Positions 18,672 to 28,021 of a stretch of DNA of 64,000 nt are shown in pieces. The translations under genes and the position numbers were made by a program. Position 1 is the stretch's first letter. Each line of letters starts with the position of its first letter. Under the pieces are notes generated by a model. It saw only the letters and a list, made by a program, of their open reading frames with translations, ran no database searches and was not told the DNA's origin. This stretch comes from Streptococcus tangpeifui (GTDB lineage Bacteria > Bacillota > Bacilli > Lactobacillales > Streptococcaceae), in contig NZ_JAAKDU010000005.1 of assembly GCF_011038795.1 (NCBI RefSeq), positions 1-64,000 of the forward strand, read 5' to 3'.

Positions 18672-19832
18672 ATGATTAGTCAATTTCGTTTACAATACAT
18701 TCTGGTTCTGATCGGAGTCTTTTTGATTCCCTTGGTTTTAACACCTCTGATTCGGTTTTTGGCCTTTCGGATCGGAGCGGTTGATAATCCTAATGCTAGA
18801 CGGATTAATCAGGTTCCCATGCCTTCAAGTGGAGGCTTGGGGATTTTGATTGCCTTTTTAGTAGGGACCTTGATTTTAATGCCCATTATCACTGAAAAGA
18901 ATCACTATTTCATGTCCTACTTTGACTATATTCTGCCAGTAGCTATGGGAGGGTTGATCGTCTCGATGACAGGCTTTGTTGACGATGTTTTAGAGCTCAG
19001 GCCGAGAGCAAAAATGTTAGGAATTATTGCTGGTGCGGTTGTCGTCTGGGCTTTTACGGACTATCGTTTCGATAGTTTTAAAATTCCTTTTGGTGGGCCT
19101 ATGCTTTATTTTGGTCCTGTCCTGAGTTTTTTCTTGACGGTCCTTTGGATCGTGGCGATTACCAATGCGATCAATCTGATAGATGGGCTAGATGGTTTGG
19201 TTTGTGGAGTGTCTGTTATCAGTCTGACTACCATGGGTTTGATTTCTTATTTTTTTCTATTTGATAGCAATCTCTATACAACCCTGACTATTTTTCTACT
19301 GATTGCTGCTATTGCAGGCTTTTTCCCCTATAATTACAATCCCGCTATTATTTATCTGGGGGATACGGGTGCTCTCTTTATCGGCTTTATGATTGGGGTG
19401 CTCTCCTTGCAGGGGTTGAAAAATTCGACGGCTGTTGCAGTTATTACTCCGGTCATTATCTTAGGAGTGCCGATTTTAGACACTTTTGTGGCTATTATTC
19501 GGCGGAAATTATCGGGACGACCTGCGACTGAGGCCGATAAGATGCACCTCCACCATCGACTCTTAGCGATGGGGTTCACCCACCGTGGTGCGGTTTTGGT
19601 GGTTTATGGCATCGCAATGGTATTCTCGCTGACTTCCCTGCTTTTGAATGTATCCAGTCGGCTGGGGGGAGTGCTCTTGATTATAGGTCTTCTCTTTACA
19701 GCAGAAGTTCTGATTGAGGGCCTACAAATTTGGGGCGTAGGACGGACTCCGCTTTTTGACTGTCTCAAGTTTATTGGGAATAGTTCCTATCGTCAAGTAG
19801 TTCTGGATAAGTGGAAAAAAAGGTGGAAGTAA
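18672..19832 (+). CDS. rgpG: Undecaprenyl-phosphate N-acetylglucosaminyl-1-phosphate transferase RgpG (WecA/TagO family)
   Basis: Membrane enzyme that moves GlcNAc-1-phosphate from UDP-GlcNAc to undecaprenyl phosphate, initiating rhamnose-glucose wall polysaccharide and, in some species, teichoic acid synthesis. The 386 residues show about ten membrane spans and the family motifs FVDDVLELRPRAKM, NAINLIDGLDGL, YLGDTGALFIGF and the basic HLHHRLLAMGFTHR loop. The SD is weak and mecA ends only 3 nt upstream, so translational coupling is likely. The mecA-rgpG pairing is also found in S. mutans. Confidence 0.93.
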   Translation: MISQFRLQYILVLIGVFLIPLVLTPLIRFLAFRIGAVDNPNARRINQVPMPSSGGLGILIAFLVGTLILMPIITEKNHYFMSYFDYILPVAMGGLIVSMTGFVDDVLELRPRAKMLGIIAGAVVVWAFTDYRFDSFKIPFGGPMLYFGPVLSFFLTVLWIVAITNAINLIDGLDGLVCGVSVISLTTMGLISYFFLFDSNLYTTLTIFLLIAAIAGFFPYNYNPAIIYLGDTGALFIGFMIGVLSLQGLKNSTAVAVITPVIILGVPILDTFVAIIRRKLSGRPATEADKMHLHHRLLAMGFTHRGAVLVVYGIAMVFSLTSLLLNVSSRLGGVLLIIGLLFTAEVLIEGLQIWGVGRTPLFDCLKFIGNSSYRQVVLDKWKKRWK

Positions 19833-19855
19833 GTTAGCTGATTACAATCAAAGAC

Positions 19856-19877
19856 AAAGCCAAGCTTGGCTTTTTTT
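19856..19877 (+). terminator. rgpG terminator
   Basis: AAAGCCAAGCTTGGCTTT palindrome followed by T residues. TATAAT at 19880-19885, with TG one base before it, lies right after the T-run and could start transcription into the repeat-bearing gap. No product is evident. Confidence 0.85.
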
Positions 19878-20019
19878 GTTATAATGTAGGGTGTTTGGGG
19901 AGTGAAGGCAAACTGGCTGGTGGTTGAGCGAACTGATCCTGCTTTCGTTTTGAGGCTGGAGAATGGTTGAGCAAATTATCTCCTTATCTTTTCAGAGCCG
20001 AGTGTTCAAACTTGATCGG

Positions 20020-20230
20020 AAGAGAGTAGGATAAACAGTCAGGGTGTTACTCCCTCACCACAAAGCGCTATCATCTTTGAAATAAGTGTAAAAAGAGCTA
20101 GCTTCTTTGATATAGATGGTAGTTATTGCTTGATGTAGTGGTTGATCGGAAGTTCTTATCTTGGGGGATTCCTATTTTTCAAACACACCTTTAAACTGTC
20201 TACTCGATGCGTAAGTACGATAGCTTATAA
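20020..20230 (+). repeat. Degenerate copy of the intergenic mosaic repeat
   Basis: Contains GAGAGTAGGATAAA, then GTAGTGGTTGATCGG and CTTATCTTGGGGGATTCC with flanking sequence. These match, with many changes, segments of the copy at 24283-24666. The rest of 19878-20387 shows no gene. Confidence 0.45.
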
Positions 20231-20387
20231 GTCTGAAAAATATGACTAAAGGATATAGAATATAGATATAGCGAGCCAAGCTTGTCTCATCTCATCAATT
20301 ATGCAGAGATAGGATTGAAACGCTCTAGTGGTCTAGTGGAGGATATCAACCTGAGCTTAGGTGTTAAAGAGTGAGGAAATTAAGGCG

Positions 20388-20416
20388 TTGTCCACTGATT
20401 TCTATTCTTTTATAAA
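20388..20416 (+). promoter_or_regulatory. suf operon promoter
   Basis: TTGTCC (20388-20393), 17 bp, TATAAA (20411-20416). The expected start is near 20422, immediately upstream of the GAGGAGG of sufC. Confidence 0.7.
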
Positions 20417-20436
20417 ATATATAGAGGAGGAATGTT

Positions 20437-21207
20437 TTGTCTGTACTTGAAATTAAAGATTTGCATGTGTCTATCGAAGACAAAGAAATATTGAAAGGGT
20501 TGAATTTGACCCTGAAAACAGGGGAAATTGCAGCTATCATGGGTCCCAACGGGACTGGGAAATCAACCCTATCTGCAGCCATCATGGGCAATCCTAATTA
20601 TGAGGTGACCCAAGGCCAAATTCTTTTTGATGGTCAGGATATTCTTGAATTGGCAACCGATGAGCGGGCGCGTTTGGGTCTTTTCTTAGCGATGCAGTAT
20701 CCAGCAGAAATTCCCGGAATTACCAATGCTGAATTTATTCGGGCAGCCATGAATGCTGGTAAGGAAGACGAAGAGAAAATCTCTATCCGTGAATTTATTA
20801 CGAAGCTGGATGAGAAAATGGAGCTTTTGGGTATGAAGGAGGAAATGGCGGAACGCTATCTCAATGAAGGCTTCTCAGGCGGTGAAAAGAAACGCAATGA
20901 AATTCTCCAGCTCCTCATGCTGGAACCTAAATTTGCTCTTTTGGACGAAATTGATTCTGGGCTTGATATTGATGCCCTTAAGGTTGTATCCAAAGGCGTT
21001 AATGCTATGCGTGGTGAAGGCTTCGGAGCAATGATTATTACTCACTATCAACGTCTGCTTAACTATATCACACCTGATGTGGTTCATGTTATGATGGACG
21101 GTCGTGTAGTGATGACTGGCGGAGCCGATCTAGCTGCCCGCTTGGAAAAAGAAGGCTATGCTCAATTAGCTGACGATTTGGGCTTAGAGTACCACGAAGA
21201 AGTCTAA
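20437..21207 (+). CDS. sufC: Fe-S cluster assembly ATPase SufC
   Basis: Cytoplasmic ABC-type ATPase of the SUF iron-sulfur assembly complex, normally acting with SufB and SufD. The 256 residues have Walker A GPNGTGKST, signature FSGGEKKRNE and Walker B FALLDEIDSGLDID, the SufC-specific form. Translation starts at TTG (20437), set by AGAGGAGG 6 nt upstream; an ATG at 20432 is out of frame. First gene of sufCDSU. Confidence 0.95.
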   Translation: MSVLEIKDLHVSIEDKEILKGLNLTLKTGEIAAIMGPNGTGKSTLSAAIMGNPNYEVTQGQILFDGQDILELATDERARLGLFLAMQYPAEIPGITNAEFIRAAMNAGKEDEEKISIREFITKLDEKMELLGMKEEMAERYLNEGFSGGEKKRNEILQLLMLEPKFALLDEIDSGLDIDALKVVSKGVNAMRGEGFGAMIITHYQRLLNYITPDVVHVMMDGRVVMTGGADLAARLEKEGYAQLADDLGLEYHEEV

Positions 21208-21342
21208 TGATGAAAAAGAGGTTTGAAGGGTTGCTCTGCTTTCTGTAGGTAGATTAGCTTAGGGAGGCCTCCTTGTTTTTAACAAACCTAGAAAACGAAC
21301 TTTTACTCAAACAGTTTGATTAGAAATGGAGTAAGCATCATT

Positions 21343-22605
21343 ATGACAAAAGAAGCAATTATAAATTTTTCCCAGCTCAAGGCAGAGCCGGCCTGGTTAC
21401 AAGACAGACGTTTGGCTGCTTTTGCGCAAATTGACCAGCTGAAGCTACCCAAGATTGAAAAGGTTCGCTTTAACCGCTGGAATTTCGGAGATGGTAGTCT
21501 GGCTGAAAATGAAGCGACAGCTAATGTGCCTGATTTTACTGCTTTAAGCCAGAATCCTAAGTTGGTTCAAGTCGGCACTCAAACGATTCTGGAGCAGCTA
21601 AGTCCTGAACTCATTGAACAGGGTGTTATTTTTACTGACTTTGCCAGTGCTCTGGAGACTATTCCAGAAGTTTTAGAGACTAATTTTGCTAAGGCTCTGG
21701 CCTATGATGAAGATAAGTTGGCGGCTTATCATTATGCCTATTTCAATAGCAGTGCCGTCCTCTATGTTCCTGACAATATTGAAATCGCCCAACCTCTAGA
21801 AGGTATCTTTTACCAAGACAGTGATTCAGATGTGCCGTTTAATAAGCACATTCTTGTGATTGCTGGCCGCAATAGTAAATTTAGTTATTTGGAACGCTTT
21901 GAATCTATCGGTCAAGCTAGTTCTAAAGCAACGGCTAATATCAGTGTGGAAGTTATCGCTGGGGCTGGCAGTCAGGTCAAGTTTTCAGCTATTGACCGTT
22001 TGGGGCAAAACTTGACCACTTATATGAGCCGGCGGGGGCGCTTGGAGCGCGATGCCAGCATTGATTGGGCTCTGGGCGTGATGAATGAAGGCAATGTCAT
22101 CGGTGATTTTGATAGTGATTTGATTGGTGACGGCAGCCATGCTGATCTCAAGGTGGTAGCCGCCTCCAGCGGTCGTCAAGTTCAAGGGATTGATACCCGT
22201 GTGACCAACTACGGCCGTAACTCTGTTGGGCACATCTTGCAACATGGGGTTATCTTGGAAAAGGGTACCTTAACCTTCAATGGTATCGGTCATATTGTCA
22301 AGGGGGCTAAGGGAGCGGACGCGCAACAGGAAAGTCGAGTCCTCATGCTCTCGGACAAAGCACGGTCTGATGCCAACCCGATTCTCTTAATTGATGAAAA
22401 TGATGTCACTGCTGGTCACGCCGCCTCCATCGGCCAAGTAGACCCTGATGATATGTATTATTTGATGAGTCGTGGTCTGAAATACGAAGAAGCGGAACGT
22501 CTTGTGATTCTTGGTTTCTTGGGAGCTGTGATTACAGAAATCCCAAGCAAGGATGTGCGTGATGAAATGATTGCCGTTCTTGATCACAAGTTAGACCAAC
22601 GTTAA
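21343..22605 (+). CDS. sufD: Fe-S cluster assembly protein SufD
   Basis: Scaffold partner that forms SufB-SufC-SufD complexes. The 420 residues have a variable N-terminus followed by the beta-helix SUF core with DARAsp-type repeats and the C-terminal GHAASIGQVDPDDMYYLMSRG motif with conserved His. The ATG at 21343 behind TGGAGT is preferred to a TTG at 21316. A gap of 135 bp from sufC holds GGAGGCCTCC plus T residues, a weak hairpin that might tune downstream expression. The lack of a cysteine in its C-terminal region and its length separate it from SufB. Confidence 0.93.
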   Translation: MTKEAIINFSQLKAEPAWLQDRRLAAFAQIDQLKLPKIEKVRFNRWNFGDGSLAENEATANVPDFTALSQNPKLVQVGTQTILEQLSPELIEQGVIFTDFASALETIPEVLETNFAKALAYDEDKLAAYHYAYFNSSAVLYVPDNIEIAQPLEGIFYQDSDSDVPFNKHILVIAGRNSKFSYLERFESIGQASSKATANISVEVIAGAGSQVKFSAIDRLGQNLTTYMSRRGRLERDASIDWALGVMNEGNVIGDFDSDLIGDGSHADLKVVAASSGRQVQGIDTRVTNYGRNSVGHILQHGVILEKGTLTFNGIGHIVKGAKGADAQQESRVLMLSDKARSDANPILLIDENDVTAGHAASIGQVDPDDMYYLMSRGLKYEEAERLVILGFLGAVITEIPSKDVRDEMIAVLDHKLDQR

Positions 22606-22626
22606 GATGATTCGAGGAGGTTATCC

Positions 22627-23853
22627 TTGTTAGATACAGAAACGCTTAAAAAAGATTTTAAAATTTTAGATCAGGTAGTCAATGACGAATCCTTGGTCTA
22701 TTTGGATAATGCCGCAACAACCCAAAAACCTCAAGCAGTCCTTGAGGTTTTGCGTGCTTATTATGAGACAGATAATGCCAATGTTCATCGAGGAGTTCAC
22801 ACTCTAGCAGAGCGGGCAACAGCCGCTTACGAGAACAGTCGGGAGAAAGTCCGTGCTTTTATTAGAGCAAAATCAACTAAGGAAGTTCTTTTTACCAGGG
22901 GAACAACTACTGGCCTCAATTGGGTGGCTAATTTTGCCAAAGAAGTTCTGCAGCCGGGTGATCAGGTCTTGATTTCTATTATGGAGCATCATTCCAATGT
23001 CATTCCATGGCAGGAAGCCTGTCGGGCGACTGGAGCAGAGCTGGTCTATGTCTATCTCAAAGATGGCCAGTTGGATATGGTAGATCTCAAGGACAAGCTC
23101 AATGACCGCACCAAGTTTGTCAGTATGGCACAGGCGTCTAATGTTCTAGGCTGTCTCAATCCTGTCAAGGAGATTGCTAGTCTAGCCCATCAGGCAGGAG
23201 CTTACATGGTTGTTGATGGTGCTCAGTCTGCCCCCCACATGCCCATCGATGTACAGGACTTGGATTGTGATTTCTTTGCCTTCTCAGGTCACAAGATGCT
23301 GGGACCAACGGGGATCGGAGTTCTATACGGCAAAGAAGAAGTGCTCAACCTCATGTCGCCTGTCGAATTCGGCGGGGAAATGATTGATTTCGTCTACGAG
23401 CAGGAAGCCAACTGGAAGGAGCTCCCTTGGAAATTTGAGGCGGGAACACCTAACATTGCAGGAGCTATTGCTTTGGGAGCGGCTCTGGATTATCTGGATA
23501 AGATTGGTATGGGGGCAATCCATGCCCACGAGCAGGAGCTGGTGGCCTATGTTCTGCCCAAATTGCAGGCTATTAAGGGTTTAACAATTTATGGGCCTGA
23601 GGATCCTAATCAGCACACTGGCGTTATTGCCTTTAATCTGGATGGTGTCCATCCTCATGATTTAGCTACTGCTCTGGATTACGAAGGCGTAGCTGTTCGG
23701 GCAGGTCACCATTGTGCCCAACCTTTGATTAACCATCTGGGGATTCATTCAGCTGCTCGGGCAAGCTTTTATCTCTATAATAGTAAGGAAGATTGCGATA
23801 AATTGATCCAAGCGATCTTAGCAGCAAAGGAGTTTTTCAATGGCACTCTCTAG
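22627..23853 (+). CDS. sufS: Cysteine desulfurase SufS
   Basis: PLP enzyme that takes sulfur from cysteine for Fe-S cluster assembly, handing it to SufU. The 408 residues include the PLP lysine in SGHKMLGPTG (about K222) and the catalytic cysteine in AGHHCAQPL (about C364). The N-terminal VYLDNAATTQKP is typical of group II desulfurases. The start is TTG at 22627 with GAGGAGG at good spacing. It overlaps sufU by 14 nt, which implies tight coupling of donor and acceptor. Confidence 0.96.
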   Translation: MLDTETLKKDFKILDQVVNDESLVYLDNAATTQKPQAVLEVLRAYYETDNANVHRGVHTLAERATAAYENSREKVRAFIRAKSTKEVLFTRGTTTGLNWVANFAKEVLQPGDQVLISIMEHHSNVIPWQEACRATGAELVYVYLKDGQLDMVDLKDKLNDRTKFVSMAQASNVLGCLNPVKEIASLAHQAGAYMVVDGAQSAPHMPIDVQDLDCDFFAFSGHKMLGPTGIGVLYGKEEVLNLMSPVEFGGEMIDFVYEQEANWKELPWKFEAGTPNIAGAIALGAALDYLDKIGMGAIHAHEQELVAYVLPKLQAIKGLTIYGPEDPNQHTGVIAFNLDGVHPHDLATALDYEGVAVRAGHHCAQPLINHLGIHSAARASFYLYNSKEDCDKLIQAILAAKEFFNGTL

Positions 23854-24280
23854 TTTGAATAATCTCTATAAGATGGTGATTGCAGAGCATTCTCAAAGCC
23901 CTCACCATCATGGCTTTTTAGAAGGGGTTGAACAGCTTCAGCTCAATAATCCTACCTGCGGCGATGTCATCAATTTATCTGTCAAATTCGATGGTGATGT
24001 CATCGAGGATATTGCTTTTGCTGGGGATGGTTGCACCATTTCAACAGCTTCATCCAGCATGATGACCGATGCTGTCATCGGCAAGACCAAGGAGGAGGCC
24101 CTGCACCTGGCAAAAATTTTCTCCGAAATGGTTCAAGGACAAAAAGATGACCAGCAAAAAGAATTGGGTGAAGCTGAACTGATGGCGGGAGTCGCTAAGT
24201 TTCCCCAACGGATCAAGTGTGCTACCCTCTCCTGGAATGCTCTGAAAAAGGCTATCGAAAGAGATGGTGAACAAAAGTAA
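23840..24280 (+). CDS. sufU: Sulfur-transfer protein SufU
   Basis: Zinc-containing sulfur acceptor from SufS in Gram-positive SUF systems. The 146 residues keep the three conserved cysteines: PTCGD (C40), DGCTIS (C65) and RIKCATLSW (C127), plus the 18-residue-type insertion that separates SufU from IscU. It is the last suf gene here. sufB, which follows sufU in S. mutans and most Firmicutes, is absent and the repeat at 24283-24666 occupies its place. Confidence 0.95.
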   Translation: MALSSLNNLYKMVIAEHSQSPHHHGFLEGVEQLQLNNPTCGDVINLSVKFDGDVIEDIAFAGDGCTISTASSSMMTDAVIGKTKEEALHLAKIFSEMVQGQKDDQQKELGEAELMAGVAKFPQRIKCATLSWNALKKAIERDGEQK

Positions 24281-24282
24281 AA

Positions 24283-24666
24283 ATGGGAAGAGGCTGAGAC
24301 AAAAGTTCTCAGCCTTATTTATTTAGTCAATTCACTGACTAGGCGCAGTGGTTGGGAGTAAGACTTGTTGGCTGTGCCAGCTTAGTCTTACCCCTGCACA
24401 GTTCATTAGGTGCTTTAGCACCAATGAACCACTGCTGGTTGGCTATCCTTATCTTGGGACGCATTCCTATTTTCAGGCGCCCCCTTAAACAGTCCACTGG
24501 ACTGTTTAACTACTCTACAAGTGATAGCTCCAACAGTTTGGGGAACTGTTGGAGGATATCCAATTTTATGAACGTTAGTTCATGTCACTCCCTAACCAAC
24601 TGTGCGGAGGTGGGACAACGAAATCAACTTCTTCGAATTATTGATTTCTGTCCCACTCTCTTTTTG
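24283..24666 (+). repeat. Intergenic mosaic repeat, copy with terminator end
   Basis: Begins with a GAGGCTGAGAC...GTTCTCAGCC hairpin, then GCGCAGTGGTTGGGAGTAAG, CTTGTTGGCTGTGCCAGC, a variable centre and CTGTGCGGAGGTGGGAC. It ends in a terminator: TGGGAC (24611-24616) pairs with GTCCCA (24650-24655) around GAAATCAA/TTGATTTC, then CTCTCTTTTT. Blocks recur at 28.7, 32.7, 35.1, 42.1 and 51.1 kb. An open frame at 24352-24681 across it is not considered a gene. Confidence 0.75.
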
Positions 24667-24716
24667 CTCTTTTACGAATAAATAGGTGAAATTATTCGTG
24701 AAAGGAGTTGCATGTC

Positions 24717-26405
24717 ATGAAAAAGGAGAAATTGTTATCACTGACTCTCTTGTTTCTTCTGTCGAGCTCTTACCTAGCCTCAGGAGTAACGCTGGCAGAG
24801 GCTGTCAGTAACTCAGCTCGTAGTCCTAGGGAGGAACAAGGAGATCTTGGAGACGGTGAAAGCGTGGAAACCAGTTCCAGCACTTCACAAAAAGAATCGT
24901 TGGACGAGAGTAAAACAGAAACAAAGGCGACAGGTGAGGAGACTTCTGATGAGGATAATAGTGCCAAGCCTTTAAAATCAGGCGATAAAGAAGATAAGCC
25001 CGTGGCTCCTGAAGAAGAGGGAGCGGCTTATGCTTCAAGTCAGTCTGGTTCTTCCCTTCAAAAAGATTCTGATGAACGATTGGAAAGTACTCCAGAAATT
25101 CGTCGGGGTAACCAATCTGAGCAGGAGATCCAGTCTGCTGATGACTCACCATCAGATCAGCAGAGTTCTGGTAAGGATGCTGGTTCCGACTCTGATAAGA
25201 CTCAGAAGTCCGAATCGAAACCAGTGGCAGAAAAGAAAATAACAAAAACAGAAGAATCAGAAAAACAGTCAGTTTCCTACTGCCAGTCCCCTCAACTGCC
25301 ACTGGGTCAAGCCAATGTGCTTGTCCGCCCATTTTTCGATGGCTACTGGGCAGGGAAGTCAGCGGCTGTCTACTTTAATGATAAGGAAAATGAAGCTGGT
25401 GAGTCTACCGGCCCTTTGACCTATACCACCTATGTAGAACATTGGTCAGGTCAGGATGCTTATAGTCACAACCTTCTCTCCCATCGTTATGGTGTCAAGG
25501 CGGAACAATTAGACGGTTACTTGAATTCTTTGGGACTGGCCTATGATAATCGGCGGATCAACGGGAAACTACTCCTCAAATGGGAGAAGGAGACTGGCCT
25601 TGATGTACGGGCAATTGTTGCTATAGCTCTTCACGAAAGTTCTTTAGGGACTGCTGGAGTAGCAACGCTTCCAGGTTCCAATATGTTTGGCTATGGGGCT
25701 TTCGATAATAATCCTAATCAAGCGAGTCATTTTAACGATAGCCAAGCTATTTCTAAGATGGTAGGTCAGACTATTATTCAAAATAAGAACTGGACTTTTA
25801 AAATACAGGATGATAAAGCAGCAAAGAATGCCTTAGGTCAGCTGGATGTCATCAGTGATGGTGGTGTCTATTTTACTGATACCTCAGGTAGTGGTAAGCG
25901 ACGGGCACAAACGATGCAGGAGCTTGATACTTGGATTGATCAGCATGGCGGAACTCCAGAAATTCCGGAAAAGTTAAAGCATCTGTCCGGTATCAGTCAG
26001 GCGACCTTACCAACAGGCTACCAACTTTCTCGTCCTATGACTCCTCAAGCTTACCAGGCTCTCTCCTATCCTTGGGGTCAGTGCACCTGGTATGTCTACA
26101 ATCGGGCTCGGGAATTGGGTTACAGCTTTGATCCCTACATGGGCAATGGTGGGGACTGGCAATTTAAATCAGGGTATAACCTTAGTCACCAGCCTAAGGT
26201 GGGCTATGCTGTTTCTTTTGCACCGGGTCAGGCAGGAGCGGATCCAGACTACGGTCATGTGGCTATTGTTGAGCAGGTGAAAAAGGATGGTTCCATTCTT
26301 ATTTCTGAATCGAATGCCTTGGGTTCTGGAGTTATTTCCTATCGAATTTTTACGGCTGACCAAGCTGCTGAACTGACTTATGTGATTGGGAAGCCTCTTC
26401 CGTGA
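24717..26405 (+). CDS. Secreted cell-wall hydrolase: glucosaminidase-type plus CHAP domain
   Basis: A 562-residue exported protein. A signal peptide (1 to about 29, LLSLTLLFLLSSS core) precedes a Ser/Glu/Asp-rich disordered region to about 185. An N-acetylglucosaminidase-like domain (AIVAIALHESSLGTAG, about 300-390) follows, then a C-terminal CHAP amidase/endopeptidase domain with the catalytic Cys in GQCTWY and His in YGHVAIVE. It probably cleaves peptidoglycan during division or biofilm growth. The ATG at 24717 behind AAAGGAG is chosen over an upstream TTG. ACGAATAA and TTATTCGT form an inverted repeat (24674-24699) in its leader. Confidence 0.85.
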   Translation: MKKEKLLSLTLLFLLSSSYLASGVTLAEAVSNSARSPREEQGDLGDGESVETSSSTSQKESLDESKTETKATGEETSDEDNSAKPLKSGDKEDKPVAPEEEGAAYASSQSGSSLQKDSDERLESTPEIRRGNQSEQEIQSADDSPSDQQSSGKDAGSDSDKTQKSESKPVAEKKITKTEESEKQSVSYCQSPQLPLGQANVLVRPFFDGYWAGKSAAVYFNDKENEAGESTGPLTYTTYVEHWSGQDAYSHNLLSHRYGVKAEQLDGYLNSLGLAYDNRRINGKLLLKWEKETGLDVRAIVAIALHESSLGTAGVATLPGSNMFGYGAFDNNPNQASHFNDSQAISKMVGQTIIQNKNWTFKIQDDKAAKNALGQLDVISDGGVYFTDTSGSGKRRAQTMQELDTWIDQHGGTPEIPEKLKHLSGISQATLPTGYQLSRPMTPQAYQALSYPWGQCTWYVYNRARELGYSFDPYMGNGGDWQFKSGYNLSHQPKVGYAVSFAPGQAGADPDYGHVAIVEQVKKDGSILISESNALGSGVISYRIFTADQAAELTYVIGKPLP

Positions 26406-26489
26406 TAGTTGATAATTCCTTGACTAGAAACATTTTTATCTGGCAGTCTCTATTTTTGAGAATGAAGATTAGTATTTCTCCTTTAACCG

Positions 26490-26498
26490 TGTTATAAT
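26490..26498 (+). promoter_or_regulatory. Carbonic anhydrase promoter (extended -10)
   Basis: TGT followed by TATAAT (26493-26498), 53 nt before the start. Confidence 0.6.
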
Positions 26499-26550
26499 GG
26501 TCAAACGTTTGATGTCCGAATCCTTTTCTGGATCGGCTAAAGGAGGTATT

Positions 26551-27045
26551 ATGTCTTATTTTGAAAATTTTATCAAGGCTAACCAAGCCTATATCGATCG
26601 ACATGGAACAGCTCATCTACCCATTAAACCAAAGACCAAGGTGGCCATTATTACCTGTATGGATGCCCGGCTCCATGTCGCTCCAGCTCTAGGGTTAGAT
26701 CTTGGAGATGCCCATATTCTGAGAAATGCCGGTGGCCGTGTAACCGAGGATATGATTCGCTCTTTAGTCATTTCCCAGCAGCAGTTGGGAACTCAGGAAG
26801 TTGTTGTGCTTCATCATACTGACTGCGGAGCTCAAACCTTTAAAAATGCCGATTTTGTAGCTGATTTGGAGGAGCGTTTTCAGGTTAATCTGCAAGATAA
26901 GAATTTTCTTCCTTTCACAGATGTGGAAGAGAGTGTCCGCCAAGATGTTGCTCTTCTCAAGGATTCTCCTTTGATTCCGGATGATATTACTATTTTTGGA
27001 GCCATCTATGATGTTGATACAGGACGGATTTCGCCGGTTCAATAA
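26551..27045 (+). CDS. Beta-carbonic anhydrase
   Basis: Zinc enzyme interconverting CO2 and bicarbonate, which supplies carboxylation reactions at low CO2. The 164 residues have the ligands and dyad of the family: CMDAR (C36, D38, R40), HILRNAGGR, and HHTDC (H89, C92). The ATG at 26551 is fixed by AGGAGG. An upstream in-frame ATG at 26497 lies inside the -10 element and is rejected. Confidence 0.93.
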   Translation: MSYFENFIKANQAYIDRHGTAHLPIKPKTKVAIITCMDARLHVAPALGLDLGDAHILRNAGGRVTEDMIRSLVISQQQLGTQEVVVLHHTDCGAQTFKNADFVADLEERFQVNLQDKNFLPFTDVEESVRQDVALLKDSPLIPDDITIFGAIYDVDTGRISPVQ

Positions 27046-27090
27046 TTTCGTTTTCAGTCTCGGTCTCGGGGCTGATTTTTTTCTAGCGTA

Positions 27091-27120
27091 TTGACAACAT
27101 AAGAAGGGGGCGGTTATACT
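27091..27120 (+). promoter_or_regulatory. Promoter of the AIM24-family gene
   Basis: TTGACA (27091-27096), 18 bp, TATACT (27115-27120). A weak TCAG/CTGA stem plus T-run at 27053-27086 just upstream may end the carbonic anhydrase transcript. Confidence 0.75.
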
Positions 27121-27155
27121 AGGCATAGAAAGTTATAGAAAAGTGAGGTGGTCCT

Positions 27156-27902
27156 ATGTCGGATAATCACATGAGCTATCGGATTGATAGTAATATGCAG
27201 TTTCCGCTGGTAGAAATTTTCCTTGAAGCAGGGGAGTCAGCCTATATCCAGCGTGGTAGCATGGTTTACCATACCCCATCAATCACACTTAACACCAAGC
27301 TCAATGCTAAGGGAGATGGTCTAGGTAAACTCTTTAAAGCCGTCGGTCGTTCCATAACTTCTGGAGAATCGGCTTTTATTACTCAGGCCGTTTCTAATGC
27401 AGATGATGGTCGTCTGGCTATTGCGCCTTCCATGCCTGGTCAGATTATCGCTCTGGAATTAGGAGTCAAACAGTACCGCCTTAACGATGGCGCCTTTCTA
27501 GCTCTGGATGGTTCTGCTCAATATACCATGGAGCGACAGTCAGTTGGACGGGCCTTTTTCGGTGGCCAAGGTGGTCTCTTCGTTATGACAACCCAGGGTC
27601 AAGGGACACTCTTGGCTAATAGCTTTGGTTCTATACAGAAAATCGAACTTAACCAGCAGGAGATTACTATTGATAATGCTCATGTGGTTGCTTGGTCCAG
27701 AGAGTTGGATTACCAAATCCATTTGGAAAATGGTTTTCTGCAATCTATCGGTACAGGTGAAGGTATTGTTAACACCTTCCGTGGCAGCGGTGAAATCTAT
27801 GTACAAAGTCTCAATATTGAAACCTTTGCCCAAGTTATCGGTGGCCATTTAGTGACACCATCTACTAGTAACAAGGGTTCGGGGATCATGGATCTGTTTT
27901 AG
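27156..27902 (+). CDS. AIM24/TIGR00266 family protein
   Basis: A 248-residue cytoplasmic protein made of beta-strand repeats with many glycines (LEAGESAYIQRGSMVYHTP, GQGGLFVMTTQGQGTLL split across the fold). This matches the AIM24 family, found widely in bacteria and in yeast mitochondria. The biochemical role is unknown. GAGGTGG lies just upstream of the ATG. The LiaF-like gene follows 120 bp later and may be cotranscribed. Confidence 0.85.
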   Translation: MSDNHMSYRIDSNMQFPLVEIFLEAGESAYIQRGSMVYHTPSITLNTKLNAKGDGLGKLFKAVGRSITSGESAFITQAVSNADDGRLAIAPSMPGQIIALELGVKQYRLNDGAFLALDGSAQYTMERQSVGRAFFGGQGGLFVMTTQGQGTLLANSFGSIQKIELNQQEITIDNAHVVAWSRELDYQIHLENGFLQSIGTGEGIVNTFRGSGEIYVQSLNIETFAQVIGGHLVTPSTSNKGSGIMDLF

Positions 27903-28021
27903 ATGGTTAGATTTGCAGTCTCTAGAAAATAGGGGAGGAGGGCAGGTTGACTTGCTCTCCATTTCAATTGTAACCATCAAGACCGTTTTAGTCTCGCTCA
28001 CTCTGTAAAGAAGGAAGCAAT

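Noticed and set aside
24352..24681. Open frame of 109 codons after sufU
   Set aside because: It lies wholly across the mosaic repeat and its terminator hairpin, has no SD, and its sequence is the translation of repeat modules.
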